The position numbers were made by a program, and so were the translations under genes. This document shows positions 26,115 through 33,935 of a stretch of DNA of 64,000 nt, piece after piece (the stretch's first letter is position 1; the number at the start of each line of letters is the position of its first letter). The stretch is from Sphingomicrobium sp. (GTDB lineage: Bacteria; Pseudomonadota; Alphaproteobacteria; Sphingomonadales; Sphingomonadaceae). The notes beneath the pieces are model-generated. The model saw only the letters and a program-made list of their open reading frames with translations. It had not been told where the DNA came from and did not search any database. The stretch lies in NCBI GenBank assembly GCA_036563485.1, contig DATCMI010000001.1:1799501-1863500 (forward strand), in the 5' to 3' direction.

Positions 26115-26927
26115 ATGACCTCGCCACCGCAACGTCCGAATAAGCGTCAAGTGCCGCCGACGCGCAAGCGAGGCCGCGCTGTGCCCGCCGCGCCACAACC
26201 ACGCGAGGGCGGGGCGCAGCGCATCGCCAAGCTCCTCGCCCGCGCCGGTATAGCATCGCGCCGTGAGATCGAGCGGATGATCGCCGACGGGCGCATCAGC
26301 CTCAACGGGGAAAAGCTGACCACGCCGGCAACGCTTCTGGAGAGCCTGGAAGGCGTGACAGTCGACGGAAAGGCGGTGCGTCCGGCAGCGGCGACACGCT
26401 TGTTCCGGTTCTACAAGCCGCAGCGAGCCATCACCGCAGAGCGGGATCCCAAGGGACGCCCGACGATCTACGACAAGCTGCCCTCCGGGCTGCCGCGGTT
26501 GATGCCAGTTGGGCGGCTGGACTTCCTGACCGAGGGCCTGCTGCTGCTGACGAACGATGGCGAGCTGAAGCGTCAGTTGGAGCTTCCGCGCACGGGAATC
26601 GTCCGCACCTACCGTGCGCGAGCCTTCGGTGAGGTGACGCAGGCGCAGCTCGAGGATCTGGCGGATGGCGTCACGATCGAAGGCATGCATTACGGCTCGA
26701 TCAACGCGAACCTGGAACGGAGAACCGGGCGCAACTGCTGGATCGAGATGAGCCTTACGGAAGGCAAGAACCGAGAAGTGCGGCGGGTTCTCGAGCATTT
26801 GGGGCTACAGGTGTCGCGGCTGATCCGGACCTCTTACGGGCCGTTCACGATTGCGGGCATGGAGCCGGGGGACGCGGACGAGATCGCCGCCAGCGATATC
26901 GGCGCATTCCGCAAAACGCTGGGATGA
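26115..26927 (+). CDS. Pseudouridine synthase of the RsuA/RluB family
   Basis: The enzyme isomerises specific uridines in rRNA. The 270-residue product has a basic disordered N-terminus (1-35), an S4 RNA-binding domain (RIAKLLARAGIASRREIERM, 36-55), and the catalytic domain with Asp136 in VGRLDFLTEGLLLLTND. The GKNREVRRVLEHLG segment is typical of the family. RluB (23S U2605) is more likely than RsuA because of the S4 region and length, but I cannot separate them with certainty. It overlaps rsmD by four nt, forming an rRNA-modification operon. Confidence 0.9.
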   Translation: MTSPPQRPNKRQVPPTRKRGRAVPAAPQPREGGAQRIAKLLARAGIASRREIERMIADGRISLNGEKLTTPATLLESLEGVTVDGKAVRPAAATRLFRFYKPQRAITAERDPKGRPTIYDKLPSGLPRLMPVGRLDFLTEGLLLLTNDGELKRQLELPRTGIVRTYRARAFGEVTQAQLEDLADGVTIEGMHYGSINANLERRTGRNCWIEMSLTEGKNREVRRVLEHLGLQVSRLIRTSYGPFTIAGMEPGDADEIAASDIGAFRKTLG

Positions 26928-27460
26928 GGATCATCGCCGGCGAATGGCGCGGGCGAACCATCGACGCGCCGCAGGGGGGCACGCGTCCGACTGCCGACCG
27001 CGTTCGCGAAGCCCTGTTCTCGATGCTGATAAGCCGTCTCGGCAGTTTTGATGGACTGCGCGTCGCGGACCTGTTCGCCGGGAGCGGCGCATTCGGCCTC
27101 GAAGCCCTGTCGCGTGGCGCCGCGACGGCCACATTCGTCGAAAACGATGCCGCTGCAGCCGCGGTGATCAAGCGCAACGCGGAAAAGCTCGGCGCGACTG
27201 AGCGGACACGCGTTTTGTTGGGCTCGGCGCTGGCATTGCCCCGCAGCGAACCGTTCGACCTGGTTTTTGCAGACCCGCCCTATGCGAGCGGATCAGGCAC
27301 GGAAGTTGCCCAGGCTATCCAGCAAGCGGGCTGGGCTGCGGCCGGGGCGTGGATCGCGATAGAGACAAGCCGCGGGGAGCCGGTCGAGCCGGGCTCCCTA
27401 GCGGTCGATGCGGTCCGCGAAGCGGGGCGCGCGCGGCTTACGCTTCTGCGCTGCCCTTAG
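26924..27460 (+). CDS. rsmD: 16S rRNA (guanine(966)-N(2))-methyltransferase
   Basis: RsmD methylates G966 in the 30S P-site region. The 178-residue Rossmann methyltransferase begins MRIIAGEWRGRTI and has the RPTADRVREALFSML segment, the SAM-binding DLFAGSGAFGLEALSRG, and the catalytic DPPY (117-120). The start overlaps the pseudouridine synthase stop. Its last 23 nt overlap the convergent Lys/Ala-rich gene. Confidence 0.95.
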   Translation: MRIIAGEWRGRTIDAPQGGTRPTADRVREALFSMLISRLGSFDGLRVADLFAGSGAFGLEALSRGAATATFVENDAAAAAVIKRNAEKLGATERTRVLLGSALALPRSEPFDLVFADPPYASGSGTEVAQAIQQAGWAAAGAWIAIETSRGEPVEPGSLAVDAVREAGRARLTLLRCP

Positions 27461-27836
27461 ACTGCTTGGCGGCTTCGCGGATCTCGTCGAATTCATTGGC
27501 GAGACGGCGGCCGATCGCCGCAGCCGCGGCTTTGCCGGCTTCCTTGACGGCCTTGCCCGCCTTCTTGCCACGGCGCCCGTCCTGACTGTTGAACCCGTGC
27601 TCAGCCAGAGCGGCGAGGGCGGCGGTGGCCGCCACAGCCATCAGCTCGGCGACGAGCGGGCTCTGAAGCAGCTTGATGAAAGCATCGCCCATGCCTTCCT
27701 TGGCCGAGGAGCCGCCGCCGTTGCCGCCGCTGGTGGAGGAGGTGGTTGCGACCGCGGTGGTCTTTTTCTCGCCGCTGCCGGTCTTGCCGCCGCTGGTGCC
27801 GCTCTTGGTGCCGCTCTTCGTTGTGGCCTTGGCCAT
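27438..27836 (-). CDS. Low-complexity Lys/Ala/Gly-rich protein of unknown function
   Basis: The 132-residue basic protein has a Ser/Thr/Gly/Lys-rich disordered N-terminus (MAKATTKSGTKSGTSGGKTG), a short hydrophobic helical segment (about 55-80, LLQSPLVAELMAVAATAALA), and an Ala/Lys helical region (GKKAGKAVKEAGKAAAAAIG) like histone H1 tails. AGGAG precedes the ATG. It could bind DNA or membrane; I cannot assign a function. Two inverted repeats lie between it and the upstream L,D-transpeptidase gene. Confidence 0.7.
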   Translation of the reverse strand: MAKATTKSGTKSGTSGGKTGSGEKKTTAVATTSSTSGGNGGGSSAKEGMGDAFIKLLQSPLVAELMAVAATAALAALAEHGFNSQDGRRGKKAGKAVKEAGKAAAAAIGRRLANEFDEIREAAKQSKGSAEA

Positions 27837-27868
27837 TCTGTTCTCCTGGTTGGCTGTTGCACCTCAAA

Positions 27869-27897
27869 CTCGCGGGAGACGGTGCGTATCCCGCGAG
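27869..27897 (-). other. Perfect 9-bp inverted repeat in the leader of the Lys/Ala-rich gene
   Basis: CTCGCGGGA (27869-27877) pairs with TCCCGCGAG (27889-27897) around 11 nt. On the minus strand TTT follows, so it may be a weak terminator of the L,D-transpeptidase gene or a leader structure, 33 nt before the next start codon. Confidence 0.5.
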
Positions 27898-27932
27898 CGA
27901 GGTTCGGCCCAAGAAACGGGCCTATGCCGCTG

Positions 27933-27960
27933 GGGCCGCGCCGGGTACGCAGCGCGGCCC
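27933..27960 (-). other. Perfect 8-bp inverted repeat after the L,D-transpeptidase gene
   Basis: GGGCCGCG (27933-27940) pairs with CGCGGCCC (27953-27960) around 12 nt, seven nt after the L,D-transpeptidase stop. No U-run follows. It probably stabilises the mRNA end or acts with the second repeat at 27869-27897. Confidence 0.45.
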
Positions 27961-27967
27961 TCGGCAG

Positions 27968-28522
27968 CTACGCGCCGATATAAACGGGTGTCCCGACGTC
28001 GGTCACCGAATAGAGTTTCTTGGCAAATGACGCGGGGAGACGGACACAGCCGTGGCTGGCGGGCCGTCCCGGAATGGCGCCGGCGTGCAGCGCAATTCCG
28101 TATTGATCGATGAACTGAGTGAACGGCATCGGAGCGTTGTCGTACTTGCGCGAGCGATGCATCGTCTTCTTGGTGTGGACTGAGAAGATGCCGGTCGGCG
28201 TCGGATGCGAGCTCCTGCCGCTGGACACCGTGGTCACGGCCATCAGCGTATCGCCACGATAGAGGTAGGCGAGCTGATCGCTGAGACTGACGACGACACG
28301 TTCAGTGCCGGCGCTTTCCGGGACATCGCGCCAGACATATTGTCCGGGCTTCAAAGTCTTCGGTCCGAACGCCTCAAGCATATCGGAACGCGCCTGCACG
28401 GCGGCGTCGGTCGCCTGCATCTTGGCTTCATAAGTCTCCAGCGCGGACGCCGGCGTAATCGCAGTCGTAGTCGCAAAAACGCACGAACCCGTCAGCGCCA
28501 GCGCGAGTGCTAGCTGCTTCAT
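27968..28522 (-). CDS. L,D-transpeptidase (YkuD domain)
   Basis: The 184-residue protein has a signal peptide (1-28) and a YkuD catalytic domain (about 74-184) with H146, the ASHGCVRLP motif (H157, C159) and the final VTDVGTPVYIGA. It forms 3-3 peptidoglycan cross-links or attaches proteins in the periplasm. The motif is complete, so activity is likely. A second, larger L,D-transpeptidase is at 37.5 kb. Confidence 0.92.
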   Translation of the reverse strand: MKQLALALALTGSCVFATTTAITPASALETYEAKMQATDAAVQARSDMLEAFGPKTLKPGQYVWRDVPESAGTERVVVSLSDQLAYLYRGDTLMAVTTVSSGRSSHPTPTGIFSVHTKKTMHRSRKYDNAPMPFTQFIDQYGIALHAGAIPGRPASHGCVRLPASFAKKLYSVTDVGTPVYIGA

Positions 28523-28684
28523 TTTACACCTGAAATTAGTTGTTGACTTTTGCGGTGGAAATGCATCGGCAGCGAGTCGGGTTCCGCGGAATCGACTTGT
28601 TGCCCGTTCGGCTCCGATCAGGCGCCCCGGAAATGAACCGGGTCAGCCTCGCCGAGTTAGGTCATTCGAAAGGCAGGGTGACCG

Positions 28685-29521
28685 ATGTCAGACCGCGAAG
28701 AGCTGGTGCAGGAAGAAAAGCGCAAGTCGCCACTTTCCGGCCGTGAAATTGAGGAAGCGAGCGAGAAATCGAGCACAAGCGCGAAGGTCGTCCACGAGGC
28801 CGTCCGCATCGAAGGCACCGAGGAAATCGAGCGGCCGGCAAGCTCGCTGTGGTGGTCCGGGCTCGCGGCGGGGCTGACCATGGGATGCTCGATGATCGGG
28901 CAGGGCCTTTTGATGGCCGAGCTTCCCGAAGCGCAGTGGCAACATCTGGTTGCGAGCTTCGGCTACACGCTCGGCTTCCTGTTCGTGACGATGGCGCGGC
29001 AGCAGCTGTTCACGGAAACGACCCTGACTGCCATGCTCCCCTTCCTGCATGGGACCCATCCGGCGCGCGATGTCGTCCGCTTTTGGGCGATCGTGTTCGC
29101 GGCCAACATGGTCGGAACGCTGCTTCTGGCGGCAGCGGCCACCATCCCTGGATTGTTTCCACGGGAGACCGTGCACGCTTTTACAAAGCTTGGCGTCGAA
29201 GCGGTTGAGCCCGGCTTCTTCGCTGTCCTGATCAAGGCGGTGTTCGCAGGGTGGCTGATCGCCCTGATGGTGTGGCTAATGCCTGCAGCTTCGTCCGCCA
29301 AGTTCCTCGTCATCGTTGCAGTCACGTGGCTGATCGCTGCGGCGAAATTTTCCCACGTCATCGCCGGTTCGATCGAAACAGCGTTCGCAGCGATGCAGGG
29401 CGATATAAGCTGGGGACAACATCTGGTCGGCTTTCTGATCCCGGCGTTCATCGGCAATTCGATCGGCGGGATCGTCTTCGTCGCGCTACTCAACCACGCG
29501 CAGGTCAAACAGGAAATCTGA
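28685..29521 (+). CDS. Formate/nitrite transporter family protein (FocA/NirC, YfdC-like)
   Basis: The 278-residue protein has a charged cytoplasmic N-terminus (1-52) and six membrane helices of the FNT fold (about 57-80, 88-107, 128-150, 178-198, 205-230 and 246-268), including GLAAGLTMGCSMIGQGLL and QQLFTETTLTAMLPFL. No formate or nitrite enzyme lies nearby, so substrate is unknown. The extended N-terminus resembles the YfdC branch. The upstream 160 bp carries a loose EcfG-like box (TGAAC-N16-AGTT), too weak to call. Confidence 0.88.
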   Translation: MSDREELVQEEKRKSPLSGREIEEASEKSSTSAKVVHEAVRIEGTEEIERPASSLWWSGLAAGLTMGCSMIGQGLLMAELPEAQWQHLVASFGYTLGFLFVTMARQQLFTETTLTAMLPFLHGTHPARDVVRFWAIVFAANMVGTLLLAAAATIPGLFPRETVHAFTKLGVEAVEPGFFAVLIKAVFAGWLIALMVWLMPAASSAKFLVIVAVTWLIAAAKFSHVIAGSIETAFAAMQGDISWGQHLVGFLIPAFIGNSIGGIVFVALLNHAQVKQEI

Positions 29522-29554
29522 CGAGTTCGCGCGATCTAACATGAATTATTTCAC

Positions 29555-29579
29555 GCAACCCGTTGATGCGGTGGGCGTT
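29555..29579 (+). promoter_or_regulatory. EcfG-like promoter for the 29614 small gene
   Basis: GCAAC (29555-29559), 16 nt, CGTT (29576-29579, extended TTAG). One mismatch in the -35 element and a perfect -10 element relative to GGAAC-N16/17-CGTT. Confidence 0.4.
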
Positions 29580-29613
29580 TAGGGAGCCAAGTAGCAACTG
29601 CTCTGGTTCGACA

Positions 29614-29784
29614 ATGAATGTCTCTTCGCCCGATTGGGCCAGTTTCCCCGCGGCGCTCCAGCCCCTGAGCTCGGCGCTGCGTTCAGCTTTCAAAGCCGAG
29701 AATGGATTGCCGGCAAACTTGCTCCGGCTGCTCAGCAGGATGGGTGGTGAGTCGGGGGGCGGCCGTCCCGAGGAGCGGCGTTAG
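29614..29784 (+). CDS. Small protein with weak NepR-like helix pattern
   Basis: The 56-residue frame (MNVSSPDWASFPAALQPLSS...) contains LRSAFKAENGLPANLLRLLS, which recalls the two short helices of NepR anti-sigma factors (LRxxY...PxxLLxLLxxL), although the spacing is two to three residues shorter. Its stop overlaps the stop of the convergent DUF72 gene by four nt (TTAG). An EcfG-like promoter precedes it. If it is a NepR relative, it would bind EcfG or PhyR. The start codon lacks a strong ribosome binding site. The assignment is tentative. Confidence 0.45.
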   Translation: MNVSSPDWASFPAALQPLSSALRSAFKAENGLPANLLRLLSRMGGESGGGRPEERR

Positions 29785-30503
29785 AAGCCCGTTCCTAAGG
29801 CGCGCATGAGTGCAATTGCGTCCCCTGCACCTGCCGACGACGCAGTATTATCGAAGATACACCAGCAATCTCTAGCGTCGAAGGCGCCGATCGCGGCGGC
29901 GAGTTCGTCGATGCGGTCGCGGTAACTCGAACGGTAGGCCACCGGCGATCCGTGCAGCCGCCAGTAGTTCAGTCCTCCCCATCCTCCGGGCCTTGCCGCA
30001 GCCTCGTTGAGGGCAGGATCGGCCGCGACCCGCGCCACCCGGAACTCAGTGAGGAGGGCATCGCCTTCTGAGGTGAACCAGCTGAGATGGCGCGGCTCGC
30101 ATACGATCGCGGCGGCCGTTCGTCTCTGAAGGCTGGAGAAGAAGACGGTGACCACGTCAGCGTCGAACTCGAGCTTGGGCGGGAGCTGGATCAGCAGCAC
30201 GGCCAGCTTGTCGCCCAACCTCCCAGCTTCGCTGATGAAGGCATCAAGTTCGTCTTCGCACCCTACGAGCTTGCGTACGTGCGTGATCGCCTTCGGCACC
30301 TTCACCGAGAAGCGAAAATCAGATGGAACGCTCTCGCGCCAGCGTTCCCAGGTCGAAAGTCGGTGGGGTCGATGAAACGAGCTGTTGATCTCGGCGACGG
30401 GAAAGTGGGCGGCATAGCGCTCGAGCCCCGAACCCTCGGTCGGGAAGACGCTCGCGAGGTCACGCGGGATCGACCATCCGGCAGTGCCGATTTTGACGTT
30501 CAT
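29781..30503 (-). CDS. DUF72 domain protein
   Basis: The 240-residue TIM-barrel-like protein starts MNVKIGTAGWSIPRDLASVF and contains the DUF72 features GLERYAAHFPVAEINSSFHR, FSVKVPKAITHVRKL, LLIQLPPKLEFD, YWRLHGSP and CWCIFDNTASSAG. Its biochemical function is not established. The start is ATG at 30503. It is divergent from the small gene at 30618. Confidence 0.9.
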   Translation of the reverse strand: MNVKIGTAGWSIPRDLASVFPTEGSGLERYAAHFPVAEINSSFHRPHRLSTWERWRESVPSDFRFSVKVPKAITHVRKLVGCEDELDAFISEAGRLGDKLAVLLIQLPPKLEFDADVVTVFFSSLQRRTAAAIVCEPRHLSWFTSEGDALLTEFRVARVAADPALNEAAARPGGWGGLNYWRLHGSPVAYRSSYRDRIDELAAAIGAFDARDCWCIFDNTASSAGAGDAIALMRALGTGF

Positions 30504-30569
30504 GAGGGCGACAACGACGCGACCCGGCGCGCGGTTCTTTCACCCGGTCGAAGCAGGAAGGTTTCGGCC

Positions 30570-30594
30570 GGAACGGGCGGCCTCCTCGAACGCT
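30570..30594 (+). promoter_or_regulatory. EcfG-like promoter for the 30618 small gene
   Basis: GGAAC (30570-30574), 16 nt, CGCT (30591-30594): perfect -35 and one mismatch in -10. The predicted start near 30601 leaves a 17-nt leader with AAAGGAG. Confidence 0.4.
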
Positions 30595-30617
30595 GGACGG
30601 GCAAAAGGAGAAGCAAG

Positions 30618-30758
30618 ATGTTGAGACGAATGATCTTTGCAGCCGGCATGGGCTATCTGATGCGCCGCTTCATGGGCGGGCGCGGGATGTCCCCCGGCTA
30701 TTCGCGTTCGGGAATGGGCTGGGGCCGCTCCGGCTTTGGTGGCCGCGGCCGCTGGTAG
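30618..30758 (+). CDS. Small Gly/Arg/Met-rich protein
   Basis: A 46-residue frame with a strong ribosome binding site (AAAGGAG, 8 nt before ATG) encodes MLRRMIFAAGMGYLMRRFMG followed by a Gly/Arg/Ser tail ending GGRGRW. The N-terminal amphipathic segment with Arg clusters may associate with membrane. It is shorter than usual gene-finding cut-offs. The EcfG-like promoter upstream suggests stress induction. It converges with uvrD with a 10-bp gap. Confidence 0.6.
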   Translation: MLRRMIFAAGMGYLMRRFMGGRGMSPGYSRSGMGWGRSGFGGRGRW

Positions 30759-30768
30759 TCCATGACGA

Positions 30769-33057
30769 TCAGCCGGCCGTGACGAAGCTGTCTAAGACCT
30801 TCTTGCGGCCGGCATGTTCGAAATCGATCTCGAGCTTGTTGCCTTCGATCACGGCGATGGTTCCGTAGCCGAACTTCCCGTGGAACACGCGTTGGCCGAG
30901 GGACAAGTCGGTGCGGCCCTTGTTGCCCAGGGACACGGCTGACGCGCGTGATTCGATTACCCGCGCCGGCTCGGCGTTGAACCGGCCGCCGCTGGCGCGC
31001 TGCCAGCCGGGACCCCGAGTGCTTGCGCGGTTCGACTGAGCGGCAGCAAGGTGAGCGAACGGATCGGTCCGCCCCGACCATTGCGCCCGCCACAGGCTCT
31101 CGCCCCCCGTCATGGTGGTCTCTTCCTCGATGTGGTCCTTTGGCAGTTCGCCCAGGAACCGCGACGGTATCGAGCTGGTCCACTGACCGTAGATGCGCCG
31201 GTTCGCGGCGTGCAGGATGGTACAGCGGCGCCGCGCGCGGGTGATCGCGACGTAAGCGAGACGGCGTTCTTCCTCGAGGCTAGCGAGCCCGCCCTCGTCC
31301 AGCGCCCGTTGTGACGGGAACACGCCTTCTTCCCAGCCGGCGAGGAAAAGGGTGTCGAACTCAAGTCCCTTGGCCGCGTGGATTGTCATGATCGTGACGC
31401 GTTCGCCTTGGCGCGCCTCGTCATTGTCCATGACCAAGCTGACATGCTCGAGAAAAGCCTGGAGCGATTCATATTCTTCCATGGCGCGCGTGAGCTCGGC
31501 GAGGTTCTCGAGACGGCCCGCGCTTTCGGCCGAGCGGTCGGCCTGAAGCATTGCGGTGTAGCCGCTTTCGTCCAGCATGATCCGAGCGAGCTCGGGGTGC
31601 GGTAGCTCCGACGCCATCTGCCGCCATCGCGCAACTTCGGCGACGAAGGCTCCAAGGCTGCGGCGGGCTTGGGGAGTCAGCTCATCGCTGTCGAGGAGGG
31701 TTGCTGCGGCGAGGAGCAGCGGCTGTCCGGTCGCCCCGGCATGACGATGAATGGTCGCGATCGCTTTGTCGCCGAGTCCCCGCTTGGGCGTGTTGACGAT
31801 CCGCTCGAAAGCAAGGTCGTCGGCGGGCTGGGTGATCAGGCGAAGATAGGCGATGGCATCCCGGATCTCGGCGCGCTCATAGAAGCGGAAGCCGCCGATG
31901 ATCTGATACGAAAGCCCGATCGCGATGAAGCGCTCTTCGAACTCGCGGGTTTGGAACTGAGCGCGAACGAGGATGGCGATGTCGTCAAGGCTGCCGCCGG
32001 AGCGCATATGTGATTCGGCCTGCTCGCCGACGCGCCGTGCTTCTTCGGGACCGTCCCATACCCCAATGATGCGCACCTTCTCGCCTTCGCCGGTGTCGGT
32101 CCAAAGCCGTTTGCCGAGACGCCCGGTGTTGTGGGCGATCAGCCCGTCGGCCGCCGCGAGGATGTGCGAGGTCGAGCGGTAATTCTGTTCGAGGCGGATG
32201 ATGGCCGCGCCCGGGAAGTCCTTTTCGAAGCGAAGGATGTTAGCGACCTCCGCCCCGCGCCACGAATAGATCGACTGGTCGTCGTCACCGACGCAGCAGA
32301 GGTTCCGGCGCGGCTCGGCGAGTAGGCGCAGCCATTCGTACTGGCCCTGGTTCGAGTCCTGATATTCGTCGACGAGAATGTAGCGGAAGCGGTCGCGATA
32401 GGCTTCGAGCACGTCGGAGTGAGTGCGGAAGATGACGAGCATGTGGAGCAGCAGGTCGCCGAAATCGCAGGCGTTCAGCGTACGCAGGCGCTGCTGGTAC
32501 TGAGCGTAGAGTTCAGCGCCGCGGCCGGCGGCGAAAGCTTCCGCTTCGCCTGCGTCAATTTGCGACGGCGTCCATCCCCGGTTCTTCCAGCGGTCGATCA
32601 GGCCGGCGAGCTGACGGGCCGGCCAGCGCTTCTCGTCGAGGTTCGCGGCCTGGATCAGCTGCTTGAGCACGCGCAGCTGATCGTCGGTATCGAGGATGGT
32701 GAAGTTCGATTGCAGGCCGACCAGTTCCGCATGGGTCCGGAGCATGCGCGCGGCTACGGAGTGGAAGGTGCCGAGCCACGGCATCCCTTCAATCGCGCCG
32801 CCGGAGATGCGGGACACGCGCTCCTTCATCTCGCGCGCCGCCTTGTTCGTGAAGGTGACGGCCAAGATCTGGCTTGGCCATGCCCGGCGGCTGGCAATCA
32901 GGTGCGCAAGGCGAGCGGTCAGCGCGGACGTCTTGCCTGTGCCGGCGCCGGCCAGGACCAAGACGGGCCCCTCGGTGGTGAGCACAGCCTCCCGCTGCGG
33001 CGGGTTGAGCCCGTGAAGATAGGGCGGATCGTGGGCGAGAGTGGCGGATTCGGGCAC
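30769..33057 (-). CDS. uvrD: ATP-dependent DNA helicase of the UvrD/PcrA/Rep family
   Basis: This superfamily 1A helicase unwinds DNA 3'-5' in excision and mismatch repair. The sequence has LNPPQREAVLTTEGPVLVLA with the Q motif, the P-loop GAGTGKTSALTARLAHL, DEYQDSN (motif II), GDDDQSIYSWRGAE (III), TIHAAKGLEFDTLFL (V) and VAITRARRRC (VI). The C-terminal Tudor-like segment GQRVFHGKFGYGTIAVIEG is typical of PcrA/UvrD. The frame is open to 33246. I choose the GTG at 33057 (VPESATLAHD), giving 762 residues as in the family, but no clear ribosome binding site decides this. Confidence 0.93.
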   Translation of the reverse strand: MPESATLAHDPPYLHGLNPPQREAVLTTEGPVLVLAGAGTGKTSALTARLAHLIASRRAWPSQILAVTFTNKAAREMKERVSRISGGAIEGMPWLGTFHSVAARMLRTHAELVGLQSNFTILDTDDQLRVLKQLIQAANLDEKRWPARQLAGLIDRWKNRGWTPSQIDAGEAEAFAAGRGAELYAQYQQRLRTLNACDFGDLLLHMLVIFRTHSDVLEAYRDRFRYILVDEYQDSNQGQYEWLRLLAEPRRNLCCVGDDDQSIYSWRGAEVANILRFEKDFPGAAIIRLEQNYRSTSHILAAADGLIAHNTGRLGKRLWTDTGEGEKVRIIGVWDGPEEARRVGEQAESHMRSGGSLDDIAILVRAQFQTREFEERFIAIGLSYQIIGGFRFYERAEIRDAIAYLRLITQPADDLAFERIVNTPKRGLGDKAIATIHRHAGATGQPLLLAAATLLDSDELTPQARRSLGAFVAEVARWRQMASELPHPELARIMLDESGYTAMLQADRSAESAGRLENLAELTRAMEEYESLQAFLEHVSLVMDNDEARQGERVTIMTIHAAKGLEFDTLFLAGWEEGVFPSQRALDEGGLASLEEERRLAYVAITRARRRCTILHAANRRIYGQWTSSIPSRFLGELPKDHIEEETTMTGGESLWRAQWSGRTDPFAHLAAAQSNRASTRGPGWQRASGGRFNAEPARVIESRASAVSLGNKGRTDLSLGQRVFHGKFGYGTIAVIEGNKLEIDFEHAGRKKVLDSFVTAG

Positions 33058-33199
33058 AGGTCCGAAGTAGGGGGAGGGGAACGGAACGGCAACCGAGGAG
33101 GCGCGATCCGGCAGTTGCGGGAAGGTTCCCCTGATTGTGCCCGATATCCACGGTATCCACAGGGTCAACCCCGCATTTTCCGCTTCCGCGACTCGGCAG

Positions 33200-33738
33200 C
33201 GAGGAGCATAAGGAATGGGTGATCGGGACGGCGGTCCCGGCCTCATCGGAAGACCGGAAACGGGAAGAAGATGCGGCAGGTGACCAAAGGTCCGATCTCC
33301 GCCGGCAGGAATTGGGAAGCACCTTTCGAGGTTCTTCTCGGGCCAGCCGGGAAGAGGCGCCGGAAGAGTCGATTTTCCTCAAGCGCGACGCGGCTCCTGA
33401 AGGTCTTCGGACCGGAGGTGAGCAAAGCGAAACGCGAGAGAGGTCGACCCAAGAAGGGCCGCGGAACACCGGGCGGTTTTGGCCCATGAGACCTCGGTTT
33501 CATGAGGACGGGCCGGAAGAGCGAAAGGCAAGCGAACCTTCGGGCGGCGCAGTCGAGTAGGTCCAAGGCTCCTCGCAAGAGGGAGCGGCACGGTAGGAAG
33601 CGACGCCTGAGCTGGTGAGCCAGGATCGAGAAGCGGGGTCACAAACGGTTTTACCGGGAGGGACCAAGGTAGATCGAACACCGGCAGATCCTTCGCTCGG
33701 CGCAGTGGGGGCTGGCAGAAATGCCGGCCCCCATTTCT
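33200..33738 (+). ncRNA. Candidate long structured non-coding RNA
   Basis: The 880 bp between uvrD and the next gene hold no convincing protein gene. From about 33200 the plus strand is purine-rich and packed with local hairpins: CGGGAC/GTCCCG (33224-33239); ACCT-TTCG-AGGT (from 33322); CTCC/GGAG enclosing GGTC-TTCG-GACC (33394-33417); GGCCCATGA/TCATG..GGGCC (33481-33514); a GCTCCTC-GCAA-GAGGGAGC GNRA hairpin (33568-33586); CTGG/CCAG (33612-33623); and nested GGTC/GACC with CGG/CCG (33637-33665). It ends in a strong terminator (33705-33738). UUCG and GNRA tetraloops joined by A/G linkers are typical of large RNAs. It lacks the conserved cores of RNase P, tmRNA and SRP RNA. Short frames across it (72 and 141 codons) look like products of the purine bias. 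The 5' end is a guess. Confidence 0.45.
33705..33738 (+). terminator. Rho-independent terminator after the structured region
   Basis: GGGGGCTGGCA, a GAAA loop, and TGCCGGCCCCC form an 11-bp stem with one U-G pair, followed by ATTTCTGTTT. It has no protein gene directly upstream on the plus strand, so it implies a non-coding transcript ending here. Confidence 0.8.
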
Positions 33739-33935
33739 GTTTGAACTCGCCGCATTCGATGCCCTGCGCGACCCCTAATCTTTAAAATCATGCCTTTGTT
33801 GAAGAAGGCGGAAACGAAAGTCAGCCTGCGCGTTCAGCGATTCAGGTGGGCGGCGGCAATTGTGCCGCTGGAGCGGCGGGTGACCCCGCGAAGTACTCCT
33901 TTGCGGGACCCGTGTTGGGCGCGAAGGAGTGTCAC

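Noticed and set aside
28625-28660. EcfG-like promoter before the formate/nitrite channel gene (TGAAC-N16-AGTT)
   Set aside because: Two mismatches and embedded in high-GC sequence; below the level of the other six sites.
33135-33560. 141-codon and 72-codon plus-strand frames over the gene-poor region
   Set aside because: Rich in Glu/Arg/Gly/Ser because the strand is purine-rich; no ribosome binding site; the same bases form tetraloop hairpins. Treated as a non-coding RNA candidate, though translation is not excluded.
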